Shown: positions 1-8,982, counted from the stretch's first letter. The stretch: DNA of 34,627 bases from Bacillota bacterium (GCA_024635925.1 JAGXHY010000023.1:1-34627), one strand, 5' to 3'. Notes: a model not told the origin generated them from the sequence alone. A program made the numbers and translations.

Positions 1-21
1 AAATGAGATGCTCTTTTTATT
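1..21. terminator. Probable half of an intrinsic terminator cut by the window edge
   Basis: The first bases read as a GC-containing arm followed by a T run (GATGCTCTTTTTATT). This is what the right half of an intrinsic terminator looks like on the plus strand. The left arm would lie before base 1, so the pairing cannot be tested. Read on the minus strand it could also end the 27-425 gene. Confidence 0.3.
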
Positions 22-26
22 AATCA

Positions 27-425
27 TTAGTCCATTATTGCTATTTGTTGACCAATCACTTCCTCTGTTGATTGTGATATTATAACAGGATTACCTTTTT
101 TGAAGTCTACTACATAGACTTTAAGTTTTATTGTTCTTCAGGTGCTAGTTAATGAACCCATGAATATTGGATTATAGTCATCATCTTTTTTTATGGTTAC
201 AGTATCATTTTTATCTATACCAAATTCTTCAATTAAGCCTTTTTTATCAAGGTAAGTATAGGCTCTTTGTACTAGCTTATCCTTAAGATTTTCTTTCATT
301 TCAACATTAGTAAGTATTAGTCCTTCATATTTGGGTTCCCATATTTTATCTGCATTTAGTCCTATGGTTATGCCTATTGCAAGGATAACTAAGACTATTA
401 GTATTGTAATGATTGTTTTTTTCAT
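27..425 (-). pseudogene. Small membrane-anchored or exported protein, reading frame interrupted by an in-frame TGA
   Basis: The gene starts at ATG 423-425, behind the clear ribosome binding site AGGAGGGG. It opens with two lysines and a hydrophobic segment (residues about 5-23), then about 70 soluble, charged residues. This suggests a signal anchor with an extracytoplasmic domain. The frame meets TGA at 138-140 after 95 codons. The same frame stays open for 36 more codons to TAA at 27-29, and that extension reads like ordinary protein (contains VYVVDFKKGNPVIIS). I infer one 132-codon ancestral gene broken by a nonsense change or a sequencing error. The 95-residue product may still be made. 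No hairpin resembling a bacterial SECIS follows the TGA, so selenocysteine is unlikely. The family is not recognised. Confidence 0.6.
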
Positions 426-514
426 TTTGAACCCCTCCTGTTTATATTAAAATTATCCTTAATATTCAATTGTTTGTCAATCATTACTTCATATATATCT
501 TCTACTTTTATATA

Positions 515-561
515 TAATAAAAATGACTATTTCAAATCTCACTCGACTTGAAATAGTCATT
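515..561 (-). terminator. Intrinsic terminator of the methyltransferase/GH3/HD-GYP operon
   Basis: A perfect 14-bp stem (522-535 with 548-561) closes a 12-base loop. On the minus strand it is followed by TTTTTATTATATA. It lies 22 bases past the stop of the minus-strand gene ending at 583. Confidence 0.9.
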
Positions 562-582
562 ACTTAATTAATGTCATAAATA

Positions 583-3114
583 TTAACTTTTTTCGACTAC
601 AATTCCATCTATCTCTTTGTAATCCCGTCTTATCATATCTGTGAAAACAGTTACTAGCATTGCATCAAACTGCTTACCTGCCTCATCTTCTAATATCTGA
701 AGAGCTTCATCAATTGACATTTCCTTCTTATAACAACGTTTTGATACCATAGCATCGAATGCATCTGCAATACAAAGAATCCTAGCAGTCAAAGGAATAT
801 CATCACCGGCTATACGTCTTGGATACCCTTTTCCATCATATCTTTCGTGATGGCCTAAAACTGCAGGTATTACATAGTCAAGAGATGGTAAGTGCTTAAT
901 AATATTAATTGAAGCCTCCACATGTCCCTTCATAGTATCAAATTCATCTGCATCTAGTCGCCCAGTTTTATTTAAAACACTCTCTGGAATACTAATTTTT
1001 CCTATATCATGTAATAGTGCTGCTTGTCTAATATGCTCAACTGTTACTTGATTAAGTTTAAGATCTTTTGCCAAGTTAACTGCATAATTTGCTACCTTAT
1101 TCGAATGATCAAAGGTATAATGGTCCTTTGCATCAATAGCAGCCGTAAGGGACAGGATAGTTGACTTGTAATCGTCGTAAACCTGTGAGTAATCTACTTC
1201 CGCTTCAACCATGTCTGGATTGATATAAGTATCAAAAACCCGTATGGAATTTTTACCTTTACGTTTAACTTGGAAAACAGCTTGGTCTGCATTGTCAATC
1301 AATTCTTTAACTGATTGAGCACCATAAGGTGCAACACTGATTCCAGCACTTATTGTTATTCTTTTTAGACGATCCCCTGACTTACTTAAGGTAATCTCAC
1401 CTATTTGATCTCTTATAGACTCTGCTAGTCTTTTTGAAGTAAAGACATCATAATTAGGCAAGAGAATCGCAAACTCTTTTCCACTATACCTTGCAATATA
1501 CCCTTGTTTACCTATACTTGCTTTAATAATTTCAGCAACTCTTCTAAGTGTTTCATCCGCTTCCTTTACTCCATATAATTGATTATAGAGCTTAAAGTCA
1601 TCTAGGTTTACGATGATAAGTGCAAGTGAACTTTTATTGTATTTGTCAAACATTTCTGTAACTATTTTAAAGAAATATTTACGATTTAACACTCCTGTTA
1701 AGTCATCTGTTCTAGCTTCTAAAAATGCTTTTTCATATGTATGTGCATTATTTATTGCGATTGCTGCCACTGAACAAATGGATTCTATGATATTAAAATC
1801 TCCTTGTTTTAGCTTTGCTTTTCTACCACAATCTGAGAACATCACTATACCTATTAACTTGCCATTTTCTTTTAATCCAATACAGTACTCTGCTCCTAAA
1901 CGACTAATCTGATACTTTTCCTCTTCCCAAAGACTTTTATAAGCAATTGTATGCTCGAATTCATCTAAAAATAAAATTTGATTATTATCTCTCAACCAAC
2001 CTATAATAGGGTTGTCTTTTCTTAGTACATAGGACAAATCTGCTAAAGATTGATCGCTGTACCGAAGTTTAAAATTTTCTGTATTAAACTCTTTTAGACC
2101 TATCACAATCTTCTTGATTCCAGTTGCAAGTCCTATAGCTTCAACTGTATTATGCATAATATCATTTAACTTTAAACTTTTAGAAACTTCAGTCGAGAAA
2201 TTTTTGAGTATATCATTTTTCTCTTCCTCTTCCCTAATAAAGATGTTTGCAATTACTTTCTTCCATAGGTAGAAGAGCAATGAGACTATCAAGACAAAGG
2301 TAAAAAGATATATTGCTAATTGAAAGTTAATGACATTATTCAATCTTAAAATAATGTATTCTTCAAGGTAAGGTCGCAAAGTATAGAAAACTGGAAAAGC
2401 TAAAATAACGCAGATTAAATAGCCTATACCCTCAGTTGCCATAAACTTTAATTTGAATAAATGTCTACTTATCAAGGCATACATTAAAAATACTGCATTG
2501 AGAACACCTGCAAGAATATCTATTGGAAAACCAGAAAATATTGGCAAGAATAAAGCTAAATTTCCTGCAAAAAGAGTTAAAATCCCTAGTATAATTGGCA
2601 TAACCTGTCTTTTAAGTCTAGCATTTCTGCTTAATGTCTTAATCAACATCCACAACATGTGTCCGATTACAATACCAGATGCTATAAATAAAACTATAAC
2701 CAAATTATTCATATTGCTGTAGAGCATTTTAGTGGAACCATTCTCAATAACGAGCATTGGCCATTTCAAGAATACACCGCTTGGAATATTGATGACAAAA
2801 AGGATCCCTAATATTAATAAGTACAGCCTTGAAAAAAACTTTACCTTATGGTCAGTAAAAGCAGCAATAAAATTAAAATAACTATAAGCTACCAGCAATA
2901 TACCGGCTAAAGAAACATGATACCAAAAGATATAGTTTGGCAAAAATTGTATACGCATCAATAAGGAGCCGCCTGTCCATAGGATCATAGCAACTAATAT
3001 CAATTGAAAAGATTTTACAATTTTATTTCTTTCTGCATTGATGAAAATCATAAACAAAAACACATAACAAAGTAATGCAAAACTAGAAATATAACTAAAT
3101 ATAGCTTGATCCAT
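583..3114 (-). CDS. Membrane GAF-GGDEF-HD-GYP protein, probable c-di-GMP phosphodiesterase
   Basis: This is a multidomain c-di-GMP turnover protein of 843 residues from the chosen start. The first 290 residues hold about eight hydrophobic helices, like 7TM sensor modules. A GAF-like domain follows (about 305-465), then a GGDEF domain (about 470-630) and a C-terminal HD-GYP domain (about 650-840). Residue numbers count from the upstream GTG. The HD-GYP domain is intact: HDIGK at 705-709 and HHERYDGKGYP at 758-768. The GGDEF motif is degenerate (SGKEF near 547-551), so cyclase activity is doubtful; it may bind GTP or regulate the HD-GYP domain. I chose ATG at 3112-3114 because AGGGGGTGA sits about 5 bases before it. 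The upstream GTG at 3123 would leave no spacer. It is the last gene of its operon, beginning just past the GH3 stop at 3127. Confidence 0.92.
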   Translation of the reverse strand: MDQAIFSYISSFALLCYVFLFMIFINAERNKIVKSFQLILVAMILWTGGSLLMRIQFLPNYIFWYHVSLAGILLVAYSYFNFIAAFTDHKVKFFSRLYLLILGILFVINIPSGVFLKWPMLVIENGSTKMLYSNMNNLVIVLFIASGIVIGHMLWMLIKTLSRNARLKRQVMPIILGILTLFAGNLALFLPIFSGFPIDILAGVLNAVFLMYALISRHLFKLKFMATEGIGYLICVILAFPVFYTLRPYLEEYIILRLNNVINFQLAIYLFTFVLIVSLLFYLWKKVIANIFIREEEEKNDILKNFSTEVSKSLKLNDIMHNTVEAIGLATGIKKIVIGLKEFNTENFKLRYSDQSLADLSYVLRKDNPIIGWLRDNNQILFLDEFEHTIAYKSLWEEEKYQISRLGAEYCIGLKENGKLIGIVMFSDCGRKAKLKQGDFNIIESICSVAAIAINNAHTYEKAFLEARTDDLTGVLNRKYFFKIVTEMFDKYNKSSLALIIVNLDDFKLYNQLYGVKEADETLRRVAEIIKASIGKQGYIARYSGKEFAILLPNYDVFTSKRLAESIRDQIGEITLSKSGDRLKRITISAGISVAPYGAQSVKELIDNADQAVFQVKRKGKNSIRVFDTYINPDMVEAEVDYSQVYDDYKSTILSLTAAIDAKDHYTFDHSNKVANYAVNLAKDLKLNQVTVEHIRQAALLHDIGKISIPESVLNKTGRLDADEFDTMKGHVEASINIIKHLPSLDYVIPAVLGHHERYDGKGYPRRIAGDDIPLTARILCIADAFDAMVSKRCYKKEMSIDEALQILEDEAGKQFDAMLVTVFTDMIRRDYKEIDGIVVEKS

Positions 3115-3126
3115 TAAGCTCACCCC

Positions 3127-4740
3127 CTATCTGCCAGCATCAATGTATTGTAAATTAATTAATTCTCTCAACTCAGACGAAGACGGATTTAATTTAGCAA
3201 TTGGTCTGTGCTTGAGTTTTTTAAAAGTTTCAAATGTTCCACATTTGACTAATGTTACTTTGAGTGGATCCATTCCAAGTATTTTTTTAAGATCCATATA
3301 ATCTTGATCAATATATTTAAAATATGTTGATAAAATATCCTTTACTATTTCTGTATTCACTGCATTTTCTGTGAACCTTGATTGATTGATTTCGATATAT
3401 AGATGCATATAAGGCTTGTTATTTTCATTAAATTCCTTAAGTGCTGTCCAATCTCTAACAGGTATCTTTGACAATTCAATTGCATCCTGGATTCCATATT
3501 CACAAATTCTAGTAAATCCTCCAATATCGATGATAGTTGGAACCCTATCTACATATTCAAATCTTGGAATACATGTATTATCATCTCTATTTGTAAGTCC
3601 AACACATCTATAAACATCCCCAACTCTATACCTTGCAAATGCACCACCCTTAAGTAGGCTAACAACAAGCTCATACTTTTCACCAGGAACAACTTCATTC
3701 ATAAGGAAAGTTTTTGGTTTATATGTAGGGTTTTCCTTAAGCTTCATCATATCCACCTCATGGATGAATTCGTAGAAGCAAGTATTCGGAAAGAAGTACA
3801 TTCCATTTCTTGTCCAAGTTTCTGTCCCTATTATAGATGGCTCAGTGCCAGCAAACAGCTCCATTGGACGAACTCCCCATAGTCTTTCTAAATCATCTTT
3901 ATAACAACTATTATCAGTTCCTGCAACCATGAAGCCCTTTAATTTAAATAAATCCTTTGGCATAAGTGGTCGATTTTCTTTTTTAGTCATATATTTTGCT
4001 TTTAAGATACGATAAATCATCTTTGGATGACATTTTAGCAAGCTTTTTATACCACCGCTCTTACCTGTTGACATTTGTGATAAGCTTTGACTTACTGCAT
4101 AAGCTACACTGCCAAGTCCAAAGAAGAAGTCTACACCATTTTTCATAGCTAATTTAAAACCTAATTTATTACGCTCAGAAAAAGACATTTCGACTGCGTC
4201 TTTAACCTTTGGTAAGAATTCAATATCAATTTCTTCAGATAATGCTAAAGGAAATAATCCAGTTGCATAAGGTAGTGGTGCCAAGCCATATAAAAAACGA
4301 TCTGTATTTTCAACATCAAATTTTCCTTTTGCAGTGCTTGTGGATAGGATAAGACAAGCAGTTACATTTTGGCGATATACATCTAACATACTTCTAGTAT
4401 AAGGTGCTACCTTTATAGGATGTTTTCCACCTTCCCAAGTTGTCTGAAGCCAAATAATCGGATTGTCTGGTAATAAATCACCACGTTTTTGTAGTAGAAT
4501 ATCTGCATAATCCTTATAGGTTGTAAGTGGTACCATATTTCTAAATTCAGCGATTGACTTGGGCATTTTACCTTTAAGTATTCCTGTCCCCAGTGCACTT
4601 TTGCACCATAAACTAATCTGCTCTTCCATTAAGCGATTTTGAATATCCATATAAGATTCAATGCTCAAATCTAGAAAACCACAATAGGACTCCCATATTT
4701 TATCAAATTGTCTTTCTTCTAGCATTTCCTTTAAATTCAT
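3127..4740 (-). CDS. GH3 auxin-responsive-promoter family protein, putative acyl-adenylating enzyme
   Basis: This 537-residue protein has the overall pattern of the GH3 superfamily, whose plant members adenylate carboxylic acids and join them to amino acids. Supporting stretches are an ELFAGTEPSIIGTE-like nucleotide-binding region (about 294-307), a LMNEVVPGEKYELVVS block (about 346-361), the GAFARYRVGDVYRCVG segment (about 366-381), and the FEYVDRVPTIIDIGGF segment (about 394-409). Length is close to the family norm. The start is ATG at 4740 with AAGGGG about 8 bases upstream. It sits 9 bases after an ICMT-like methyltransferase and directly before an HD-GYP protein. Carboxylate activation next to a methyltransferase suggests modification of a small carboxylic acid or lipid. 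That is inference, and the substrate of bacterial GH3 proteins of this kind is not known to me. Confidence 0.85.
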   Translation of the reverse strand: MNLKEMLEERQFDKIWESYCGFLDLSIESYMDIQNRLMEEQISLWCKSALGTGILKGKMPKSIAEFRNMVPLTTYKDYADILLQKRGDLLPDNPIIWLQTTWEGGKHPIKVAPYTRSMLDVYRQNVTACLILSTSTAKGKFDVENTDRFLYGLAPLPYATGLFPLALSEEIDIEFLPKVKDAVEMSFSERNKLGFKLAMKNGVDFFFGLGSVAYAVSQSLSQMSTGKSGGIKSLLKCHPKMIYRILKAKYMTKKENRPLMPKDLFKLKGFMVAGTDNSCYKDDLERLWGVRPMELFAGTEPSIIGTETWTRNGMYFFPNTCFYEFIHEVDMMKLKENPTYKPKTFLMNEVVPGEKYELVVSLLKGGAFARYRVGDVYRCVGLTNRDDNTCIPRFEYVDRVPTIIDIGGFTRICEYGIQDAIELSKIPVRDWTALKEFNENNKPYMHLYIEINQSRFTENAVNTEIVKDILSTYFKYIDQDYMDLKKILGMDPLKVTLVKCGTFETFKKLKHRPIAKLNPSSSELRELINLQYIDAGR

Positions 4741-4749
4741 AGTAACCCC

Positions 4750-5298
4750 TTATATAGTATTGATACATGTTCTTATACTTTTGAATGTAGGTATTAAAAA
4801 AGGTGTGGACTTTCTATACACCTCGTAATCGTAAAAGCTTCTAGGAAATGTCCACAATTCCTGAAACATTATATATGCTATGTTAAGTATGCACCATATT
4901 AAATAGGTGCTTATAATTATTTTTGTTGGTTCAAGTAAAGCAAGTCCAATGTAAAAAATTATATAAAATAATACACCAGGATGTCTGGACATTGCATAAA
5001 CCCCTCTATTATATACCTTTCGCTTTTCACCAACTTTTACATAAGTTGCTTCAAAGGGAAGAGCAAAAAATAAGGAGTATATTAAAAATACAAAACCAAA
5101 TAGGCTAATAACAATTCCTAAACCCGATATCCTTAGGTATGTGAGATTATCATAAAATATACCTATCGTTGCACCTATTTGAAGTAAAAGACCCAATAAA
5201 AAGGTTATTTTAAGTGCCTTATTAAATTGTTTGATTTCATTTACATCATATATAAGAAAAAGCAAGTAGCCAAACGCTCCAATAAAACAATAATTCAT
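4750..5298 (-). CDS. Integral membrane ICMT/PEMT-like methyltransferase family protein
   Basis: This is a 182-residue protein that is nearly all membrane helices (about five or six). The C-terminal half carries the layout of the isoprenylcysteine carboxyl methyltransferase / phospholipid methyltransferase superfamily. It has GVYAMSRHPG, where the RHP motif helps bind S-adenosylmethionine, then about 40 residues later a QELWTFPR...YEVYRKSTPFLIP segment resembling the family's E-x(n)-Y-x-x-Y-x-x-x-x-P-x-x-x-P ending. I chose ATG at 5296-5298 because AAGGAG lies 9 bases upstream. An ATG 12 codons earlier (5334) has no ribosome binding site. First gene of the operon with GH3 and HD-GYP, starting about 180 bases downstream of a promoter and folded leader. 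The true substrate (lipid, prenyl or carboxylate) is unknown. Confidence 0.7.
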   Translation of the reverse strand: MNYCFIGAFGYLLFLIYDVNEIKQFNKALKITFLLGLLLQIGATIGIFYDNLTYLRISGLGIVISLFGFVFLIYSLFFALPFEATYVKVGEKRKVYNRGVYAMSRHPGVLFYIIFYIGLALLEPTKIIISTYLIWCILNIAYIMFQELWTFPRSFYDYEVYRKSTPFLIPTFKSIRTCINTI

Positions 5299-5370
5299 TA
5301 TAGAAAACTCCTTGTTAATAGGATTAATTTCCATTATATCATACTTATATTAAGATTAAAAAAAATTTTA

Positions 5371-5460
5371 TAAACTCCTAAACTCTGTGTAAATTTGTTT
5401 TAGAGGATTTCTTTACCTCCAAATTTAAGACTATTTGTCTTCTTTGTTCTCTAAATTCGC
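5371..5460 (-). ncRNA. Unidentified structured leader RNA, candidate riboswitch or attenuator
   Basis: The leader of the methyltransferase/GH3/HD-GYP operon contains several pairings that cannot all form at once. One hairpin pairs 5427-5431 with 5437-5441. A long-range stem pairs 5399-5405 with 5449-5455 (7 bp). A competing stem pairs 5391-5397 with 5420-5426 (7 bp) and extends as 5403-5406 with 5416-5419. A third partial pairing joins 5375-5383 with 5397-5407 and is followed on the minus strand by eight T residues (5358-5365). It lacks the conserved cores of the c-di-GMP-I, cobalamin, TPP, SAM, purine and T-box elements. Pairing was judged by eye only. Confidence 0.35.
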
Positions 5461-5482
5461 CGTTTTCTGCCTAGTTTCTATT

Positions 5483-5511
5483 ATAATACTCTTTTATTGT
5501 AATGTTTTCAA
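5483..5511 (-). promoter_or_regulatory. Probable sigma-A promoter of the methyltransferase/GH3/HD-GYP operon
   Basis: On the minus strand TTGAAA (5506-5511) and TATTAT (5483-5488) are separated by 17 bases. Transcription would begin near 5475, giving a leader of about 180 bases that contains the folded element at 5371-5460. Confidence 0.5.
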
Positions 5512-5771
5512 GACTTTTATGTAAATATATTATATTATGTTATATTTTGTACTTAATTATTCACTCATTATTCATGTATATTATTGAATTTTTTTAAAAT
5601 AAAGATAAGTTTAAGTTACTTTTCTATAAGTATTCTCAGAAAATACTTAATAATTTTCGAATAAGTAATCAAAAGCTATATTTTTATTGTAGATTCTTTG
5701 GGTTACATGTTAAAATATAGAATATACTATTCAAATTCTTTATAAAATAAATTTGTCTTAGGAGGCTGGAA
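5512..5771. other. AT-rich intergenic region between divergent genes
   Basis: About 260 bases with no convincing gene. It lies between the promoter of the leftward operon and the rightward diguanylate cyclase at 5772. I found no strong promoter for the rightward gene. AGGAGG at 5760-5765 is that gene's ribosome binding site. Confidence 0.5.
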
Positions 5772-7544
5772 ATGAAGTTCTTTCGTAAATTAGAGCTATG
5801 GCAGGCATTAGTTTTACCAATTTTATTAATCCTGATTATTTCTGCAATTTCTATTTATTCTAAATCTACTGAATTTGGATATAACGTGTTAGAAAGCACA
5901 GTTGTTGAACTTCATCAAAATGTTAAAAATGAATCATTTAAAGCACTAGATAAATATCTTGCTGAAGCTGTAAATATAAATAAATTAAATGCCAGACTGG
6001 CTGATAAAAAAATAATAGATTTAAATGACCCATTAGAATTGGGTCAATACTTTTTAGAGCAAGCTGAAGCAAATACAAATATTGATTTTGCCTATTACGC
6101 AAATGAAGCAGGGGGTATTACTTCTTCTGGAATAAGTGAAAATGAACAAAGACTATCCTTTACCCCTGACATGAAGTCAGGTACTTTTCTTATACATACG
6201 ATTGATGATGAGGGCCAGCTTATTCTTTTACGAAGAGTTGAAGATTTCGATGTTAAGTCAAAATCTTGGTACACAGAAGCAGACCAAAAAAACGAGGTAT
6301 ACTGGACTGATGTTTATGGAGGGGCTCAAGATCCTGTTCTTGGAATAAGTACTTCATCTCCATATTTTGATGAGTCCGGTAATAAAATTGGTGTTTTTGG
6401 TACAGATATTTTGCTTGATGAAATAACTAATTACTTTAAGACCTTAACAGTAAGTGAAAATACACAACTCTACTTATTTGAATCAAATGGAAATCTTATA
6501 GTTGATACAAATGCAGAAAATCCTTTCTTGATAGAAAATGACATTCAAGTAAGAAAAACACCATTTAATTCAAATGACCCTTTATTTAGTATATTATTTG
6601 AAAACATCAAATCAGATGAATGGTTTAGTAAACAAATTTTTGATAATACCAATTACTATATGGGAGTTTATAAGCACACTATTAATGAAGGAAAGTCATG
6701 GTATCTTGGAGTTGCCATGCCTGAAAGCGACTATATATCAGGTCTAAATCTTTTAACTGATAACCTTAAAGCAACATTTGTAGTTTCTTTCATCATTTTA
6801 TTTATCGTACTGTTCATATTTGTTAAATGGGTTAATAAACCACTAGAAAAAATTTCAAATGAATTAATCTCAGTTTCAAAAGGAAATTTCGGGAAACAAA
6901 TTCCTATGGAAAGAACAGATGTAATTGGTAAACTGACCAATTCATTTAATAGTATGTCAACTACATTATCAACAATGGTTCATACTATCCAAATGAAAAA
7001 TGAAGAATTATCTAATTTAAATGAAAATCTAGAAGCTCAAGTCAAAAAAAGAACAATTGAACTTGAAAAAATGGCTTCCACAGATGCACTGACTGAATTG
7101 ATTAACAGAAGAGAGCTATTAGAGGTTTTAGAACGAGAAATGTCAGTCTATAAAAGATATGAAAAAGATCTTACTTTAGCAATGCTTGATATCGATTTTT
7201 TCAAAAATGTTAATGACACTTATGGACATATTGAAGGGGATAAGGTATTAATCTCTATTGCACAGACATTAAAAGATTGCATGAGAGAAACTGATTTTGT
7301 TGGAAGATACGGCGGAGAAGAATTTCTTGTCATTATGCCTTTTACATCTAGAGATGAGGCTTACTTAGTTATTGAAAGGTGTAGAACTAGTGTTGAAAAT
7401 TTAGTTATTGGTGATTTTAAAATTAAGGTCACAATATCTGCAGGAATTAGTACTATAAAGGATGATAATATTGATTCTTCTATATCACAAGCAGATGAAA
7501 ATTTATACAAAGCAAAACAAAATGGTAGAAATCAAACCATATAG
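5772..7544 (+). CDS. Membrane diguanylate cyclase, dCache-HAMP-GGDEF
   Basis: This 590-residue sensor enzyme makes c-di-GMP from two GTP. A membrane helix at about 12-30 is followed by an extracytoplasmic dCache-like domain (about 35-325, with the SWYTEA stretch near 165-170 common in dCache sensors). Next come a second membrane helix (about 333-352), a HAMP linker (352-405), a coiled coil (405-435) and a complete GGDEF domain (436-590). The catalytic motif GGEEF is at 514-518, with an RETD inhibitory site five residues before it. The enzyme should therefore be active and product-inhibited. The start is ATG with AGGAGG 6 bases upstream. It is a single-gene unit ended by the terminator at 7591-7644. 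The ligand of the sensor domain cannot be told from the sequence. Confidence 0.95.
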   Translation: MKFFRKLELWQALVLPILLILIISAISIYSKSTEFGYNVLESTVVELHQNVKNESFKALDKYLAEAVNINKLNARLADKKIIDLNDPLELGQYFLEQAEANTNIDFAYYANEAGGITSSGISENEQRLSFTPDMKSGTFLIHTIDDEGQLILLRRVEDFDVKSKSWYTEADQKNEVYWTDVYGGAQDPVLGISTSSPYFDESGNKIGVFGTDILLDEITNYFKTLTVSENTQLYLFESNGNLIVDTNAENPFLIENDIQVRKTPFNSNDPLFSILFENIKSDEWFSKQIFDNTNYYMGVYKHTINEGKSWYLGVAMPESDYISGLNLLTDNLKATFVVSFIILFIVLFIFVKWVNKPLEKISNELISVSKGNFGKQIPMERTDVIGKLTNSFNSMSTTLSTMVHTIQMKNEELSNLNENLEAQVKKRTIELEKMASTDALTELINRRELLEVLEREMSVYKRYEKDLTLAMLDIDFFKNVNDTYGHIEGDKVLISIAQTLKDCMRETDFVGRYGGEEFLVIMPFTSRDEAYLVIERCRTSVENLVIGDFKIKVTISAGISTIKDDNIDSSISQADENLYKAKQNGRNQTI

Positions 7545-7590
7545 TCTACTATTTATAAATTGCTTTCTTAATATTAGATAAATTAAATAA

Positions 7591-7644
7591 AATAACAAAG
7601 AAGAAGTATTCCAGAAAACTTTGGAATGCTTCTTCTTTGTTATT
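7591..7644. terminator. Long hairpin terminator between convergent genes
   Basis: A 22-bp stem (7591-7612 with 7623-7644, one wobble pair) closes a 10-base loop. It lies between a rightward gene ending at 7544 and a leftward gene ending at 7743, so it probably serves both. Confidence 0.85.
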
Positions 7645-7742
7645 TTCATCTTTGTTTATTCCTTATTCAATCTAATAATATTAACTTTATCTTTATTTTT
7701 TCCAATAAATCAAACCTCTCATAGCATTTTGCCAGTTTTTTT

Positions 7743-8774
7743 TTAGCATAATTCAGCTACTTTAAGTATTTTTATTTCCTGAGATTCTGGATCCTTATAA
7801 GTAATCTTGTTTTTACCATTTTGTTTTGATATATAAAGATTTTTATCCGCTTCCTTAAACAAATCCCTAAATTCTATCCGTTCGCTATGCTGATAAGTCA
7901 TTCCAACTGATGTAGTGACTCTAAAATCAAAACTTCCCATTTCCATTGATTCAGTTTTATTCTGATCTATCATATTAAGATAGTCCATAATGTCATCTTC
8001 TATTTCTTTCATGATATCTATTAATTTATTTAAGTGGTTTTCAATTATAATTTTTTGATCTCTATGGAAAGATTCAATTAAGCATATTATAAATTCGTCT
8101 CCACCGTACCTAGCAACAAAATCCGTCTCCCTTAAAGATGCCATTAGTAATTGAGCTGTAATTATTAAAACATCATCTCCTACATGATGGCCAAAGTTAT
8201 CATTTACCTTTTTAAAATTATCTAAATCCAATATTATTAAGGAAATAAAATCATTGTTCCTTGTTAAGGTTTTTATCTTATCTTCTATTTTCTCAATAAA
8301 ACACCTACGATTTAACAACCCAGTCAATCCATCAAAATTTGCCAACTTGATAATTTCTTCTTGTTGTTCTCTTATTATTTTATTTAACTGCGTTTCACTT
8401 AAAGCCTTTTCAATTGTTATCAGTAATTCGTTTTTAGTAATTTTATCTTTAATTAAATAATTTCCTGCATGACATTTAATACATTCTACAATTACAGTAG
8501 GTTTAAGTTCATTAGTTAACATAATTACTGAAATAGTATTTTTAGCAAGAAGATCTTGCATATTTATTAATAAATCTGTACCTTTTATCTTCCCAAGATT
8601 ATAATCCAAAAGTATTATGTCTGGTTTAATTCTCTCTATAAAATCAGTTATCTTTTCGACTGATTCCTGTCCGTCATTGTAGATAAGATTATATTCATTA
8701 ACTAAATGTCTTTTTATAATCAAAAAGTCATCATAATTATCTTCAATAACTAAAACAATTATATCCTTATTCAT
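7743..8774 (-). CDS. Response regulator with diguanylate cyclase output (REC-GGDEF)
   Basis: A 343-residue two-domain regulator. The receiver domain (about 4-122) keeps the acidic pair E11/D12, the phosphorylation site D57 (in ILLDYN), T87 and K109. The GGDEF domain (about 143-328) has an intact GGDEF at 224-228 and an RETD inhibitory site at 215-218. Phosphorylation should therefore switch on c-di-GMP synthesis, as in PleD/WspR-type proteins. Between the catalytic motif and the end there is an extra acidic stretch (about 245-282) not usual in the domain. The start is ATG with AAGGAG 8 bases upstream. No histidine kinase gene is adjacent, so its partner is elsewhere. It is separated by 208 bases from the tandem HD-GYP gene upstream. 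Confidence 0.95.
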   Translation of the reverse strand: MNKDIIVLVIEDNYDDFLIIKRHLVNEYNLIYNDGQESVEKITDFIERIKPDIILLDYNLGKIKGTDLLINMQDLLAKNTISVIMLTNELKPTVIVECIKCHAGNYLIKDKITKNELLITIEKALSETQLNKIIREQQEEIIKLANFDGLTGLLNRRCFIEKIEDKIKTLTRNNDFISLIILDLDNFKKVNDNFGHHVGDDVLIITAQLLMASLRETDFVARYGGDEFIICLIESFHRDQKIIIENHLNKLIDIMKEIEDDIMDYLNMIDQNKTESMEMGSFDFRVTTSVGMTYQHSERIEFRDLFKEADKNLYISKQNGKNKITYKDPESQEIKILKVAELC

Positions 8775-8892
8775 AAGATAAGCTCCTTTTATGTTTATAA
8801 TCTTTATTGAATTTTATAGTATAATATCAGCTTAAATATACTTGTTTCATTGTATTATAAATTGTTATTTTTAATATTACTCTCATTTTAAT

Positions 8893-8906
8893 GAGTTGTA
8901 TACAAC
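8893..8906. promoter_or_regulatory. Perfect 14-bp palindrome, possible operator
   Basis: AGTTGTATACAACT reads the same on both strands and lies about 120 bases upstream of the REC-GGDEF gene. Its core resembles GntR-type operators. No regulator gene of that kind is nearby and no strong promoter was recognised beside it. Confidence 0.25.
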
Positions 8907-8982
8907 TATATTGCTTAGGATTGGTTTAACAAAAATTTTTGTTCCAGCTACAAACTTAACTCCAACAACGCTTTCGAACACA

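Noticed and set aside
138-140. TGA as a selenocysteine codon
   Set aside because: No stable hairpin follows the TGA at the place expected for a bacterial SECIS, and the protein looks exported rather than a redox enzyme.
5371-5460. A GEMM, T-box, SAM, purine or TPP element in the leader
   Set aside because: None of the conserved core sequences of these RNAs is present; only alternative stems are seen.
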